Source: Typha latifolia (lineage: Eukaryota; Streptophyta; Magnoliopsida; Poales; Typhaceae). Taken from it: a stretch of DNA of 64,000 nucleotides. A program made the position numbers and the translations under genes. The stretch lies in contig CM034111.1 of the NCBI GenBank assembly GCA_019914945.1, positions 3,286,001 to 3,350,000 of the forward strand. Direction: 5' to 3'. A model generated the notes under the pieces. The model saw only the letters and a program-made list of their open reading frames with translations, did not search any database and had not been told where the DNA came from. Below, piece after piece: positions 50,101 through 63,085 of this stretch (position 1 is its first letter; every line of letters starts with the position of its first letter).

Positions 50101-52044
50101 GATAGGAATTGGAAAGAACTTAAAGGAGGAGTTGAGAATTGAAAATTAATGAAAAAGATAAGAAATGCTTTCCACATCTTTTATGCTGCCAAAAAAGAGT
50201 TTAAGTTAATTGGGTTTGCAAAATAGACTTGTTTCGGAGTCAAATCACTCGTTTTGGCCGAATCTTCAAACCATGATGTGTACACATGGGTGTGTATGTT
50301 ATATATATTGGAGGGAAGGAGGGACCTTCCCCAACATGTACAAACCACTTGAATGGATGCTTTTAGAATTTCCTCGTCTTCTTAAGATCTATGGAACTTA
50401 GGTAGAAGTCTATCTGCAGCTCTTTGTCATTGAAGAAATGTACCTGCTGCTTCAATGCAGCTACAGTCTCTTGCTTTCTGTGGTGGAGATGCCATTGGAG
50501 GGTTGTATGTGTTCAGACGGGCTGCATAGAGTACGTGAAAAAGCCCTCCTTTCTTCTCAGAGACTAGGTTTACCTTTTTGTTCCCAAAGAATGATCCTGC
50601 TGGAATATTTTCCTGCGACTATGGGTATGGATATTGTGAGAAGAAAAATTAAATATTATTGCTTCTCCTTTTACTCAAATTGAGCAAAATGGGTTTCTAG
50701 TGTGCAGGAGGTTCGGTAGCTTGTGATGGATGGTTGGCACCATGGCGGGTGATATAAATCAAGGCTGGTCTCAAATGAAAATATTAGAAATTTTTATATA
50801 TAAATCCTAAACTATCTATCTTATATGTAATCAAATAAAAAATATCAAATATTGGCAAATTATCATTACTCAACACATGATAGATATAATCAATAGATTA
50901 TGTAAAAACTTGGAAACATTTACAAATGGCATTTTTGGTGTTTCTATACTTTTGAAAATAAAACTGTGAATGTACTAGAGTACAACTAGTTGTCTCCTTT
51001 TGATCTCAAGCCAAAAGGAAAATGAAAACAATAAAAAAGGAGTGCTGGCTGCACGAAATTCCTGCAGTAATCTACAGTTCTGTGCGCTACAATTTCCCAA
51101 CTTGTTATCACTATTGACGTAAGATTATATCGCAATTACAAATTTCAAAGAAGTTTACCATCTCAATAAGAATTTGAGATGGAAAATCTTTCAAATGTGG
51201 ATCACATTTTTAATTAGCAAACACAATCGAATCATTTTATATAGATTTTAGAAAGTAGAAATTGAGATGGAGAAAATAAGTTAGTTATTGTTGGTTGTGC
51301 TAAAAAGATACCACTATCTAGCTCACAATGGTGAGCTGCTATCGCTAAGGCGGCCGCCTCAGTCCTTAAAATATTTTTAGGCCGCTATGGCTGCAGTGTA
51401 GCGATCAAGTCGTGAATTATCCATGGTGACCGCCAGAACCAACTTTTTGGAACATTGGACTTGTACACTCAAAAAGGGGCCTTTAGCATCCCAATACTTT
51501 GCAAGAGAATGAACTCGGATCCTATCTTTTTGGATTTGTGAGTCTAAACTTATTCAAGTGCTCCAGAGGATTGTCTCTACACATCCTTATAATTGGTGAA
51601 AACTCAAGGGATCAGCACCGACTTTTTGCTCGATATGAGAGGGAATGAACTCTGTGAACCCATCAGCCCATAATGTTTGGATGTGAGAGTCCAAACTTAT
51701 TCAAGTAATCTAGAGGAATGCTTTATAACATGCTCATAATTGGTGAAAAATCAGGGATCAACACTGACTTTTTGCTCGATAACATCCTGACATGAGAGGG
51801 AATTAACCCTGCGAAACCATAATGTTTGGATGTGATTGTTCAAACTCATTCAAGTAATCCAGAGGGATGCCTTGCTCATAATTGGTGAAAACTTAAGGGG
51901 ATTGAAACCAACTGATCAGTTCTAACTCTCAGCCTTTTGAAGATCTGTAGGCTTGAAATATGTCTTCTTTTCATGATACGATGGGACTATCTATTTGCAT
52001 AAATAATAGCAAATAATACAGTCTGTTATTTTAACTTTTAAGCA

Positions 52045-52075
<31 letters not shown>

Positions 52076-55000
52076 TCCTTTGCTGAAAATAAGTATAAAT
52101 CTATTAAAAGCTTTCGAAGAAGAGAAAATACTATGTTATCTATAGTTTTATTGTTTTTAAGTATTTTAAACTCTCGTCAGTTATGCTATGAAATATGGAA
52201 TGACATGTTTCTTCTATTTTCCTTCATTTAGTCTACCATCCGTGAGTTTGCTTCCGTATCAGACAAGAAGTTAGTTAAGAAATTCTTTGTTGATGCCATG
52301 AAAGAGCTATTGGATGCGACTCATAAAGCAATTAATGCCAAGCAACATGACAGTTCCAGTGCAATGCAGATAGACATTCAATCCAACACAAGAATAATAA
52401 AAAGGTGCGACTAAAGTGCAATCTCTTTAGCTGTTCTTCCATCTTTAATTGTTACTTTAGAAGTCTGAGCAAGGGCGCACTCTGCATGTTGAAATGCTTG
52501 CCATTGTTCACTTTGCTGTTACTGATTAGAGGTTGGGGAATCCATCTCTAGAATCTTCCCCTCGGAAGTTGCAGTTGCAGGAACCTGACTGCGAACTTTA
52601 GAATTCTGAATTGGAAAAACATTTCATGAATTCTTTGTATGTCTGTATCTGAACTCTGAAACCTAATATTAATCTGATTGCAGGGCCCTCTTATTGGACT
52701 TCGCAGTTTCCCTTCTTCCAGGTCTCGGCGCAAAAGAGATTGATTTATTGTTCAGTGCTATTAAGCCTGCAATCCAGGTGCATTTACAGTTCAATGCAAA
52801 TTAAGTTGTTTAGTGCTATATTATGCTTCTGGTGACCTGATATAATTTAATTTGTTGCAGGATGACGAAGGTTTGATCCAAAAAAAGGCATATAAAATTC
52901 TTTCAATTGTAATGAAGGTATTGACTTATGTTAGTTGAATATAACCTGTGGATGGCATAATGCTGACAAAACTCTCTGACTGCCAGAATTCTGATCAATT
53001 CCTCGAAAGGAACTTGGATGCAATGCTTGAATTGTTGGTTTCATCACTCCCATCATGTTTGTTTCCAGCAAAACGGCATCGACTAGAATGTTTATATTAC
53101 ATAATTGTTTACATTTCAAAGGTTGGTGACAAGATTTATGACTATCTAAATTTGATATTGAGATTAGACACGTCGTAAACTAAAGATAAGCTAATTTGTA
53201 AATTATAACTTTATTTACAGGATTCATTTGAACAAAGAAAGAGGGAGATTATTAGCTCCTTTCTCACTGAAATTCTTCTTGCTTTGAAGGAGGTAATCTT
53301 TTAATCTTTTGAAGGTTTTATAATTTGTTTTTGCGTAAGCAAATAGGCCTTTTTTCATATCATATTTAGTATGTACTACTTCCCCTGTTATCTTGAAAAT
53401 ATAGAGTTAATTACATTTTGACCCCCTCAACTATTACTCCGTATCACTTTTCATCCACTGAACAAAAAATAGACACAAACAACTCTTTAATTTTCTGTCA
53501 CTCTATCCTCTTCGTTAAAAATTGTCTAACTAATTAGATTGACAAAAGTGTCCTTACTTTCTCCTCGCTTTTTTTTTTGTTAGAATGGATTTTGAAGGAA
53601 TTAGAGGAGATTGCTTTAGAGTTTATATTGGGAGAAGTTGCCATAGTGACCACTAAAGGAGAAGATGGATGGAGAACGTGGTTTAATAATTCCCAACATA
53701 TCTAAGGGCAATAAGATTTTTTGGTTGTGGATTAAGATGAATAAAAGCAAAAGGTTTATGTTTAATCCTATATTTATCTACCTATGGTGTATAGAGCTAT
53801 TTGAAACCTCTCGCCATGTATCTTTATCATGAGCAGTACCATCATCAATCTAAAGGCTGCAGCTTAAAAGTAAAGTTATTTTTCTTTGGGCATTCTTGTG
53901 AGGATTGCTGCATTTTCTCTTTTCATACTTTTGAATGACATACCTTCTCAGGAGTTTCAAAAAGGTAGAAGTACGGTGGTAGTAGATGTCTTTTTCTTTG
54001 TACTCTTTCCTATGAGCCCTTGTAGAGGGAAACATTAATCATAATTTATCCTATCTCCCCGCATCTGAGATTGTGCTCTTTGTTAGGCATCTGTATATCT
54101 CTTAGTTTTCTACTCTAGTATTCTAATGTTATTTTCATGGCTTGCATCGTCTAATCTTGTTGCTATGTAAGAGCAATGCATTTTTCACTATTTTTTTCTT
54201 TAATTAGATTGTGTGAATTTCCTTCATTTGTGGAGCCTTTTTGTAGGCTAACAAGAAAACAAGAAATAGAGCTTATGACTTGCTTGTTGAAATTGGCCAT
54301 GCATGTGAAGAAGGAAAATATGGCGAGAGGAAAGAGAACTTGCAGCAGCTATTTAACATGGTATCCTGATGATCATTCTTTCTTACTCTTCTAGTTCTTG
54401 GTATATATTGTTCTGTTTGGCTGAAGAGAAAACTTAAGTACATAGGAATCACATTCTCAGTGTAATACTTCTATTATATATTATATTGATGTCCTGCTTT
54501 TCTGATCTTCCTTTTCGACTCAGGTTGCTACTGGAGTTTTGGTTGGTCAAACTCCGCACATGATTAGTGCTGCTATAAAAGGGTTAGCTCGCTTGACCTA
54601 TGAGTTTTCTGATCTCATTGGTGTAGCTTACAAGTTGCTCCCATCGGCCTTTCTCCTCCTACAAAGGAAGAATCGTGAGATAGTCAAAGTAATTTACATT
54701 CTCTACATCCTAAGAATCTTTTAGAACCTGAATTCCAACATATCTAATGTACTTTTACTGCATCCGATCTTCTTCCAGTTATTCTCTCACTGAGCTTGTC
54801 ATGATTCTTACTGCAGGCTAATCTAGGTTTCATAAAAGTTCTAGTGGCAAAATCCAAAGCTGATGGGTTGCAGGAGCACCTGAAGGGAATTGTTGAGGGC
54901 TTGTTGAAGTGGCAAGATGACACAAAAAATCATTTTAAGGCCAAGGCATCTTTCTCTTTCTCTAGACACCATCATCACAGGATTAACTAAACAACAACTA

Positions 55001-58000
55001 ATAGATGACAAAGCTCCTAAATAATTTACATGTTTTCACAAACTATTAACCTGACATCAACCCTTGAGAAGATTGTCACTTTTTGATTAAAGGGATATTA
55101 GACCAGTGGACTAGCAGCGAAATCTATAAGCACAGCAGTTGAGTTTATACTGTTGCTGATAGTAAAATATGTCTGCATAATGTGTGTTTTTTACATTCAT
55201 GCACAAAGTATGCATATGATGTTACTTGTTTATGTATCTGTTGAGATTGTTTGTGTCAGTCATTTTGCTGTAGGTGTTATATGATGATCATTCTATGTTT
55301 AGTTTGAACAGCTCTTTTGTAAATCTTTTGACTTTTCTGGATTGTTGCTCGATGCATGTAAATCTAAATTTTACTGTTAATATGAGTCCTAACAGATTTT
55401 TATACTTTCCATATGGGAACAAAAATCAGCAATATCTATATTGTAACTCATCATTATACTGTTCTCAGCCCTCGAAAAGATTGGTCATTACCAATTAAAT
55501 ATACTTCAGATGGAATAATCTATATATACCGGAGATATAATATTTAATTTTCTATTTTCCATGTGTTAAAGTCTTCCTTTTTATCCGGAATCTGTTTTGT
55601 GAACACAAAGAAAGATATAAGGAAACTATTTTCAAATTACCATTTCATTTATTCTTGCTTTGTTTTATTGATTAGATTAAGTTACTCCTCGAGATGCTTG
55701 TGAGGAAATGTGGCTTAGATGCTGTGAAAGCCGTGATGCCTGAAGAGCATATAAAGCTGCTGACCAATATACGCAAGGTAAACAGTGTTGCATTACATGA
55801 TACTTCCATAATATCCTATTCTTCATTTTGTTGTCTTAATTTTTAACATGAATAGCAGATTAAAGAACGCAAGGAACGGAAAGCCAAATTTTCGGATAAT
55901 GAAGAGTCACTTACCTCACGAACTAGTATCTCAAGGTACCAAAATAATCTCTTTAATTGCAGATAATATTTGACGTGTTGCCTATGTACATGTATTTTCA
56001 TTTTTATCTTTTTGCAACTCTTCCAAAGATCCACCTTGACATGGAGTTTTGCATGATAGCTAATTCTTTATTGTTCAATACATAGACAGGGTCAGATTGA
56101 CCATTTTTTAAAACACTTCCATGAATGCAATTTTTCAATGTCGCATTCTTGATATTCCTTGGGTCATTTAACCCGAGATGTCAGGCTGTCTTTGTTGGAC
56201 AGGCTGGCCCATTAGCTTTTCAATCTTGCCATTGGTCTTCTCATAGATGAGAATCATGTAACGTGCTCATATTTAATTTTGATGACTATTCTTGATTGCA
56301 CATTCTGAGTATGCTTGATAAGTAGTCTCCTAGAAGCTTGACACTGAATTCTGCAAAAGATATGCATATGCCCATGAATCTCAGTTTGGTGCTTCGTCAT
56401 ATTTTTTGCCCCGTGACAATCTAACGGTCATTTTCATTGTCATGAATCCTGTTATTCATGATGCCTTATCCAGTCCTTCCTGTTTCACACTTTCACCACC
56501 AAATGATGCAATTTCAGGTTATCTTTTGAAGGTTACTATTCTGCTTGCTATTTCTCATCAGAAGAGAGGATGGCTATGTGCATTTTCTTTTTCATTGCTT
56601 TAAAAAAAGGCTAGGAATATTCTGTGTTATGACCCAATCTAGAGGGGCCTAGTTGGTTAGATCAGGTCCTTTTATTTTAATTCCTGCATAGCTATTTTCT
56701 ACACTTAGTTGGGTTGAGTCATAGACGTTTGGGTTGGGTCTAGTCTATTTTCAGCTTTATTTGGAGGGCAAATTACATGATTTATTATGGGTAGCCACTA
56801 TATAAGATGTGGTGAGCCCCAAGTAAAATGGAAAAAAGAATATTTGCCCAAACTTACTACTCTCTCTCTCAACATCTCTAGCAGTTGACGGCGCCTAGAC
56901 CGAGGTTATCTTCAGCTGATATCCTCACTCTCTTTAGCTTAAACCCACTCCCCTTCTTCAACCTCTAGCACTCTCCTTCCCTTCAACCCGCAGCAGCTGC
57001 AGTCCCTTCATTCCCACCATCACCAACCCCTACTAACGTAACCATCTCCCCACCACAACCACACTCTCCTTCCCATTTCACCAATCCCAGCGCCAGACCC
57101 CTCCACTCATCACCTTCCTCCCTCAACCGAGCACCTCTCCTTCCCTTCCCTCTCCAACCACGACATTCTGACCCATAGTTTGCTATATGTGACTAGCAAT
57201 TGATGTATCGGGACTAAGCTACCGAATCTCGGGCTGTATTAAGTGAAGCAATGTAATGGTGGTTTTGTTTTTGATTGACAATAGAAAAATCAAGTGGCAA
57301 TGATTAGTTGTAAATGTTTGATTTTATCAATATGTAGTTGCCTTTACATTGTTTCAATAAGTGCATTTCTTTAATGCTGCATTTTGAATGCTCCTGAGTG
57401 GTCATTTTCCTTCTGGCCCCATTATCTGTTTTATGTAATTGCTGATTCAAGCCTTAACTTGCAGGCAGAGTAGATGGAATGATACTCGTATCTTTTCTGA
57501 TTTTGGAGACGATGATAATGACAGTGATGCTGAATTTGGGGTTGCCAAATTATTTTCTGGTCAACGCACTGATGCATCCTCCCATCCTGGATCAAAATCT
57601 TTTTCCTTAAGGTAGACACCCGTATATGTTCAAATGCTCGAAATACGCTGTATTGCTCATTAGGTTATTCCTTTGTCCCAATCCATCATAGTTGAATCAT
57701 GCATTCTACAAATAGTCAGGTATAAAGTTATTCAATTGTAATCAGGCTTTTTAAAAGTTCTTTTGATTGCTTCTATATAGATCAACACGGAAATGTCATC
57801 CAGCTAAAAGCTTATCTGATGATTCAATTGACCAAAGGAATGGTGATCCGTTGGACCTACTTGACAGACAAACGATGAGATTGGCTCTCCAATCCTCATC
57901 AAAGAAAGCATTTTATGATGAACCAGAGATAGACCCCGAAGGGCGTCTAATTGTGCGCGAGGATGATGACAAGCATAAAAGGAAGAAGAGCCTCACTTCT

Positions 58001-58357
58001 GATCTGGACTCAGATACAAGAAGCCTTTTGGGGAGCCGTTCTCTTGTGAGTTCTTCAACAGTAGCACAGAAGCGTAGGAGAACATCCGATTCTGGCTGGG
58101 CTTACACCGGCAAAGAGTATACCAGCAAGAAGGCTGGCGGGGATGTCAAGAAGAAAGATAAGTTAGAACCTTACGCTTATTGGCCACTTGATCGGAAGTT
58201 GCTTAACCGCCGTGCAGATCGCAAGTCGGTTGCACGCAAGGGCATGTCAAGCATTATGAAGTTTGCAAAGAAGCTTGAAGGGAAGAGTGCTTCACGTGCA
58301 CTTTCTGTCAAGGACACTAGGTTAAAAAAGAAGCAAAATGGTAGCAAGAAGAGGTGA
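44192..58357 (+). CDS. RRP12: RRP12-like ribosomal RNA processing and export protein
   Basis: Nineteen exons (44192-44689, 45266-45797, 45890-46144, 47739-47821, 48682-48879, 48952-49143, 49241-49459, 52232-52404, 52684-52777, 52861-52917, 52987-53121, 53221-53292, 54247-54360, 54524-54688, 54817-54945, 55676-55777, 55859-55935, 57465-57611, 57781-58357) give 3819 nt, 1272 aa, all in frame. The protein is an alpha-helical HEAT-type repeat solenoid, with the NUC173 region of the RRP12 family roughly at residues 310-560. Its C-terminus has acidic stretches (FGDDDNDSDAEFG), a GRLIVREDDDKHKRKK motif and a very basic tail ending KKKQNGSKKR, fitting a nucleolar protein. In yeast Rrp12 acts in maturation and nuclear export of pre-40S and pre-60S subunits; the same role is expected here. 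Length matches plant homologues. Intron 15 starts with GC rather than GT. Several introns carry repeats or TE relics. Confidence 0.95.
47105..47457. mobile_element. Non-autonomous hAT-like element in RRP12 intron 3
   Basis: The left end TAGGGCTGTCAAAATGAATG with GAGCCGAGCTCGG, and the right end GGCTCGGCCTGTTTGCACCC followed by ATA, form imperfect inverted termini of the type seen in plant hAT-derived miniature elements. GAGCC/GGCTC motifs recur inside. No transposase is encoded. A clean 8-bp target duplication could not be confirmed. Confidence 0.6.
47881..48004. repeat. 62-bp tandem duplication in RRP12 intron 4
   Basis: TCCCACATTATGTAAGTGTT and the rest of a 62-base unit occur at 47881-47942 and again at 47943-48004 with a single visible difference (CTGTAG versus CTATAG). 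Identity this high implies a recent duplication. Confidence 0.95.
49888..49957. repeat. 34-bp tandem repeat in RRP12 intron 7
   Basis: GCATTTTATGAAGAAACAAA and its continuation through AGTCACTA is repeated after 34 bases, with one substitution (GAAG versus GAGG). It lies within the 2.8-kb intron 49460-52231. Confidence 0.88.
51531..51905. repeat. Three-copy diverged tandem repeat in RRP12 intron 7
   Basis: Units of about 145-152 bp start near 51531, 51676 and 51828. Each has TTGGATKTGWGWGTCYAAAC-like openings, then TTATTCAAGTNNTCNAGAGG-like and CATAATTGGTGAAAA blocks, and the first two have GACTTTTTGCTCGATA. Copies are diverged and the last is partial. No coding potential is seen. Confidence 0.8.
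52045..52076. repeat. (TA)n microsatellite in RRP12 intron 7
   Basis: About 15 TA units lie roughly 155 bases before exon 8. The tract may vary in length between individuals. Confidence 0.93.
54946..55675 (+). other. GC-AG intron of RRP12
   Basis: Exon 15 must end after AAGGCCAAG to join KAK to IKLLLEML of exon 16, a junction conserved in RRP12 proteins. The bases that follow are GCATCT, so the donor is GC, and the acceptor is GATTAG. No GT donor nearby preserves the frame. GC-AG introns are a known minority class (around one percent in plants). Confidence 0.8.
56620..57290. mobile_element. Possible solo LTR or LTR fragment in RRP12 intron 18
   Basis: A block opening TGTGTTATGACCCAATCTAG has a TATA-like TATAAGA at about 56800 and a C-rich stretch (about 56940-57170) unlike the AT-rich intron around it. 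The layout resembles an LTR with its promoter, but the right end and a target duplication were not found. Confidence 0.33.
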
Positions 58358-60326
58358 GCTGATGCTAATATATAAGCAATGGACTTCTAATGAAGTGCAT
58401 CCAGTGACCCTAGTTTCCTGGCATTACCTCTCATTTTTTCTCTTTTTGTCCAAGGAAGAGTTGCACATTGTGAGTCTTATATTGAGGCTTGAATTTTTTT
58501 TTTCAATTTCATTTTGATAGGAGTCCTGCAATCTAGCAGATAGTTTTGGAGAAAAGTTATGTCTGATGCTATTTATCCCGGTTTGTAATTGTATGCCTAT
58601 ACAATTTTTGTGGTTTCAAACCCACTAGATAGAAAGTTTCACAATCTGGTTTCAAACCCACTGCATATAAACGTTTAACAATCTTTGCTTCTTTTCTATT
58701 ACTACTTGTTTAACGAACAATACTCTTATACCCTGCTGCAAAAGATTTGGCCTTCTTTATTGTTCCATGACAAACTTTAAATTTCAGCTATACTTCTGTT
58801 GATCTCTGCATATTATAGGGAAGAGGATCTATCAACAAGGGCAAGAAAATGATACCGATGAAATAGCAACAGATAAATTTAGTAGTCAAATAATTATAGA
58901 CAGTTAGCTTGCCACATTCATATAATTAATAATAATATTGGGCATTGACATATAAAAAAAAGGCCCAGGTACAACCAAGTACAAATCCAGTTGTGAGCTC
59001 ATTGCTATACTGCGGAAAGTAAAAAGAGGTGTAATTGTGTAAAATTCTTGGTAAAAGAATTGTATAAACTTCACTCAACACAGCTAACAGTGGTCGTGGT
59101 AAAGAAGATTGAGAAGTTCTAACTCATTCACCACGAAGAAAACAATTTTGCATCTATTTTCACTTAAAGACCAACTGTAGATTATCACCACAGTTGTAGA
59201 TTAGCACTTAAAAATCAACTGTCTAAACCCTATAAACAAAAAAAATAAAAAATCCAATGTAGCCGAGAAATTGCCCCCGGAGCAGAGAGTGCATTCTTTA
59301 CCTGAGAATATACCAATTGAATAGCCTTAACCTTCTGATCAAAACTTCCCTCTGCTGCACATACATGCTTACTATAACTTGGTTAATGATGATGACGTAG
59401 AAAGACGAGAAAAATAAAGGGTAATCAGTTAACAAACCTTGAATAAAAACTGAGATCATTGAACAAACCAGTGAATGATCCTTGAATCATGAGTGTAGAC
59501 ACCGAGATAGGGGCAAAGTATTAAAGAAAATAAAAGTATTAGATTACCACTATGCTTCGTTTTGTTTTCTGGCCTTTTGTGAAATTATCTTCCATGTTTC
59601 TGCAAGAAATTAAACAGTACAAGGCAAAACATAATCCAACATTATTTTCACTAATCCATATAAGCAACAGAATGTCATGAATCATGACACTTACGTGCTA
59701 CAACGCTGCAGGTTTAGCAATTAAAAATAAAAGCTTACCAACATCCAACAGATCAAGTATGTGGACCATCCAACAGAACAAGAATGTGCACCGGCATGCA
59801 AGTTGAACTGAGGACCATGCCAGAGAAACATAACCAAACTATATAGCAGCAACAGAAACTGAGGTTAAGAATCTATACAGTCTAGTTTAAGAATCTATAG
59901 TCTCAACATTGTGGTATTCATGGTGGACTCTATCTTGGATTAAGAAACAAGATAACAGGCTCATAGTTAACGCCTAAATGGAGGAAATATGAAAAAGTTC
60001 ATCGCATAGCCCCTGTGAAGGGCTTTTCTGAAGGTGTCGAAAGAGTCTAAAGTCTAAACAGATGCCCAAATGCTATAAGAGATTCAAACCATAAACCTGG
60101 AAGGAGTTTGAACAGCTTTGTCACTAATATGCAAAACTGATATATAAACCTAGAACCAAGACAAGATATAGGACATTTAGGACTAGTGCGAAAATGATGA
60201 AGGCACTGAGAATAACATGTTGCAATCTTCAGAGAAAAAAAACTGTGAATTTTCTTTTAACAGAGAAAAATAATCAACTACTACTTGTACCCTAGATAAG
60301 AAAATTCAGGTAATTCTAAGTGGACC
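58358..60326. other. Convergent gap between RRP12 and FRS gene
   Basis: This should contain both 3' untranslated regions. A T-rich stretch and a two-fold AAACCCACT-containing motif lie at about 58617-58665. No open frame of interest, RNA gene or clear transposon is seen. Confidence 0.55.
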
Positions 60327-63085
60327 TCAAGATGACAGTTCCACAATTTGACTGCTTTTCCTCTTCTTTCTCTTTGGACAAGGAGTTGCCTCCGTTTTTT
60401 GTGTTTTCTGTAAATCAGTCAGAGTAATATTAGTAGAAAGTATGGATCAACAATGATATACAAGCTGAAGCAAGGAAAAGATAAATCAGTTAGCAACCTC
60501 CAAAGTTTGCTGAGGATTCCTCAGGTCCCGTGAATGACCACCAATGCTGGGATGGCCAATCTGATCCTGAGATATGCCAATTATTCAATTAAGAATTTCT
60601 TCTGTGAATTGAAACATAAGATCCATTTGTTATTACCTTTTGTAGGAGAAGACGGTACTGTGGATTGTTCACTGGTGCAGCAGCATAATACAATAAGTTA
60701 GATGGCTGAATTTGGTTCACAGGAGGAAAGTTCCATGGGTTCCATGAGCTAGCAGTGATTGTGCGTTGGAAAGCCAGAGGTACCATGGTGTGGAAAATTG
60801 CCGGAGAATTTGACAGGTTCACTTGTTCCTACAATTTAAAAAAGTCCAGCAAAAAAGAATGAGAAAGAGTGCATTACGAAGACGACTGCTTCTTGATGCC
60901 ATCATTGGACTACAAGGAAGAGAACTGCTTTAGTAAAGTAGTGTATCTTTTATTATTCTGTGTCTTTGTTACCTTCAAAAATATCAGCTCTAAAAGTTCT
61001 GACATTTTTTACCTTTTCTTTATTATTATCCAATGTCCCCACCAACGGCTCTTTCTGCTTCTTCCTCTTTCCTTTTCTCCTCTCTTCTGTAACATGTTCA
61101 ACCTCATAAGATCCCTTTCCCAAATTTTCATTGGCATTGGTAGTAGCTTCATGGACATCATTTTGATCTGTCGTAGGTTCATCAAACATGATCTTAACCT
61201 TCTTGCCTTTACTTGTGAAATTCTCCTCAAGAAGTTTTCCCATAGCTTGGTTCATTATTTTCAAAGAGAACTCGTATTTATCATCAGACATGCTTCCTAC
61301 ATCAGCAAGTTTAAGGCAGCGCTTATACAAGTTTTCATACCGCTCCATTGGCCCATTAGCCACCATTTCATATGGAGGATAAGAAGCAGCCTGCAGACCC
61401 TTAAAATCTTTTCTCCAACGCTCCATTATGTATTGGAATGGAACTTCATCTATGTCTTGAAAGTTGAGCACAGAAAGTGCATGTCTACATAAAATACCCC
61501 TAAACTGATAAGAACAACAAATGCATTGCACATCCTGGCCATTTTCTTTGAATATAACTTCATAGATTTTCTGTTCCATCACTTTACTTTCTTTTACTCT
61601 GATCCGCTCTTTAACCTCAAAGGTATAAACAGACCCATCTGTCTTAATAAGTGAAGGATGACAATATACTAAGGCCTTTACCTCATCCTGGAACCTCATG
61701 AATATGTCAATTGTGTAAATTTCTGACAGCTGCTCTTCCATGTAAAATTGTGTGGACAATGGTGGAACCTTATGAAATGATTCAAAATCTGCAAGTGCTT
61801 CACTTTCATATTTAGTTTCCATAGTCATCTCATATTGATTAAGGAACTTGTTTACAGAAGTACTGCTTTCTAGATGTCCTTCGAAGAATGAATCCATATT
61901 CTCACCACGTATTGTAATGGACATACCTGCCCAGAAAGTATCTTTCACAAAAGCTGGGACCCAATGATGTCGGTCCTGATATAACGACCTAAGCCAATCA
62001 TTGTATATGAGACCATATTTTTCAATCATATTTTGCCATTTCATTTCAAATTCATGATGTCTTAAAGATTCATAAACCACTTTCTTTAAGGATTTTTTTA
62101 TTTCTTTATATTCCGGCAACCCTTCCAACATCTCAGGAATCCTCCTCATAATCTGCGACAAGCAGAAACGATGAGGGCAGCCAGGGAGAACTTGCTTAAC
62201 TGCCTCTCGAATAGAGCTGCCATTGTCAGTGATTATAACATGTGGAGGATGTCCAGGCACACACGACAGCAATGCCCTTAGCAACCATACAAAAGTTCTT
62301 GTTGACTCATCCGATAGTAAACCACAACCCATCAGCACTGACTGCCCATGATTGTTTACACCGACAAATGCAGCCAAAGGAACATTAAACTTGCTTGTCA
62401 GATAAGATGTGTCCAGTAAGAGAACATCACCAAAGTACCGGTATGCTGATCTTGACCGACCATCAGCCCAGAACACATTCTTTAGATGGCATTCATTATC
62501 TATATCCATCAGATAGAAAAAGTTAGAATTACTACTCTGCATATGGCCAAAAAACCAATTGATAGCTTCTACATCCTCCTTTGCAAGTTTCAAACGTTGT
62601 ACTTCTTCAACAGAAGTCATCCACTCTCTTCCTTGTAGAGACAGATTCTGATCTCTTGCTGCTTCGACATGTACATCCCCATAATCGCTTCTGAGGCGCT
62701 TCTTTACTCCAGCACCCAACATATTCTCATCCCGAAAGAAGTGCATTCGCAGTGGATTTAGTTCATGGTTGTGCTCAAGAACAACTTCTTTTATGTGGTA
62801 CATGCCGTCATACTGGGACAAGCCTACTTTGACAACGGCTGGGCAGTTGGTGTATATAGTTGGCCTCGGAGCAAGAGCATCAAGCCTTCTCTTATCCCTC
62901 TTCCGACCCTTCCAGCACATGATCTGAATATATGATCGTTTGTGGCTTGAAGCTTTAATCTTTGTGGCAAATCCAAGATGCTGGGCATATCGGTTGTAAA
63001 AGTCACAGATCTCTTCCAAGGTTTTGAAAACCATTCCTTTTCTGGGAGGTATCACATCGCTGCTGCTGCCTGGTTCTTCTCGTTC
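60327..63085 (-). CDS. FAR1-related (FRS) protein, domesticated MULE transposase; 5' end incomplete
   Basis: Four exons on the minus strand (63085-61013, 60828-60637, 60566-60498, 60407-60327) give 804 codons in phase 0, closing at a TGA. The N-terminal FAR1 DNA-binding zinc finger carries C..C..HxH residues (IMCWKG, TNCPAVV, LEHNHEL). The MULE transposase core follows with DVLLLDTSYLTSKFNVP and IITDNGSSIREAVKQVLPGC, keeping the first two acidic catalytic positions (about residues 225 and 287). A SWIM zinc finger (VQCICC, then GILCRHAL) comes next, then a basic C-terminus (KGKRKKQKE, and PCPKRKKRKSS) likely to be nuclear-localising. FHY3/FAR1 proteins are transcription factors in phytochrome A signalling; this is a family member of unknown specific role. 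The first exon seen starts at a TTGTAG acceptor with EREEPGSSSDVIPPRKGM and no Met before it. The true start therefore lies in an upstream exon, probably beyond 64000, unless the Met in RKGM is used. Confidence 0.93.

Noticed and set aside
53400..53580. MITE-like sequence (AGTTAATTACATTTTGACCC) in RRP12 intron 12
   Set aside because: It resembles a common plant repeat type, but I could not define ends, inverted repeats or a target duplication.
60869..61492. 207-codon + strand ORF opposite the FRS gene
   Set aside because: It is the antisense shadow of FRS exons and an intron; the minus frame carries clear domains.
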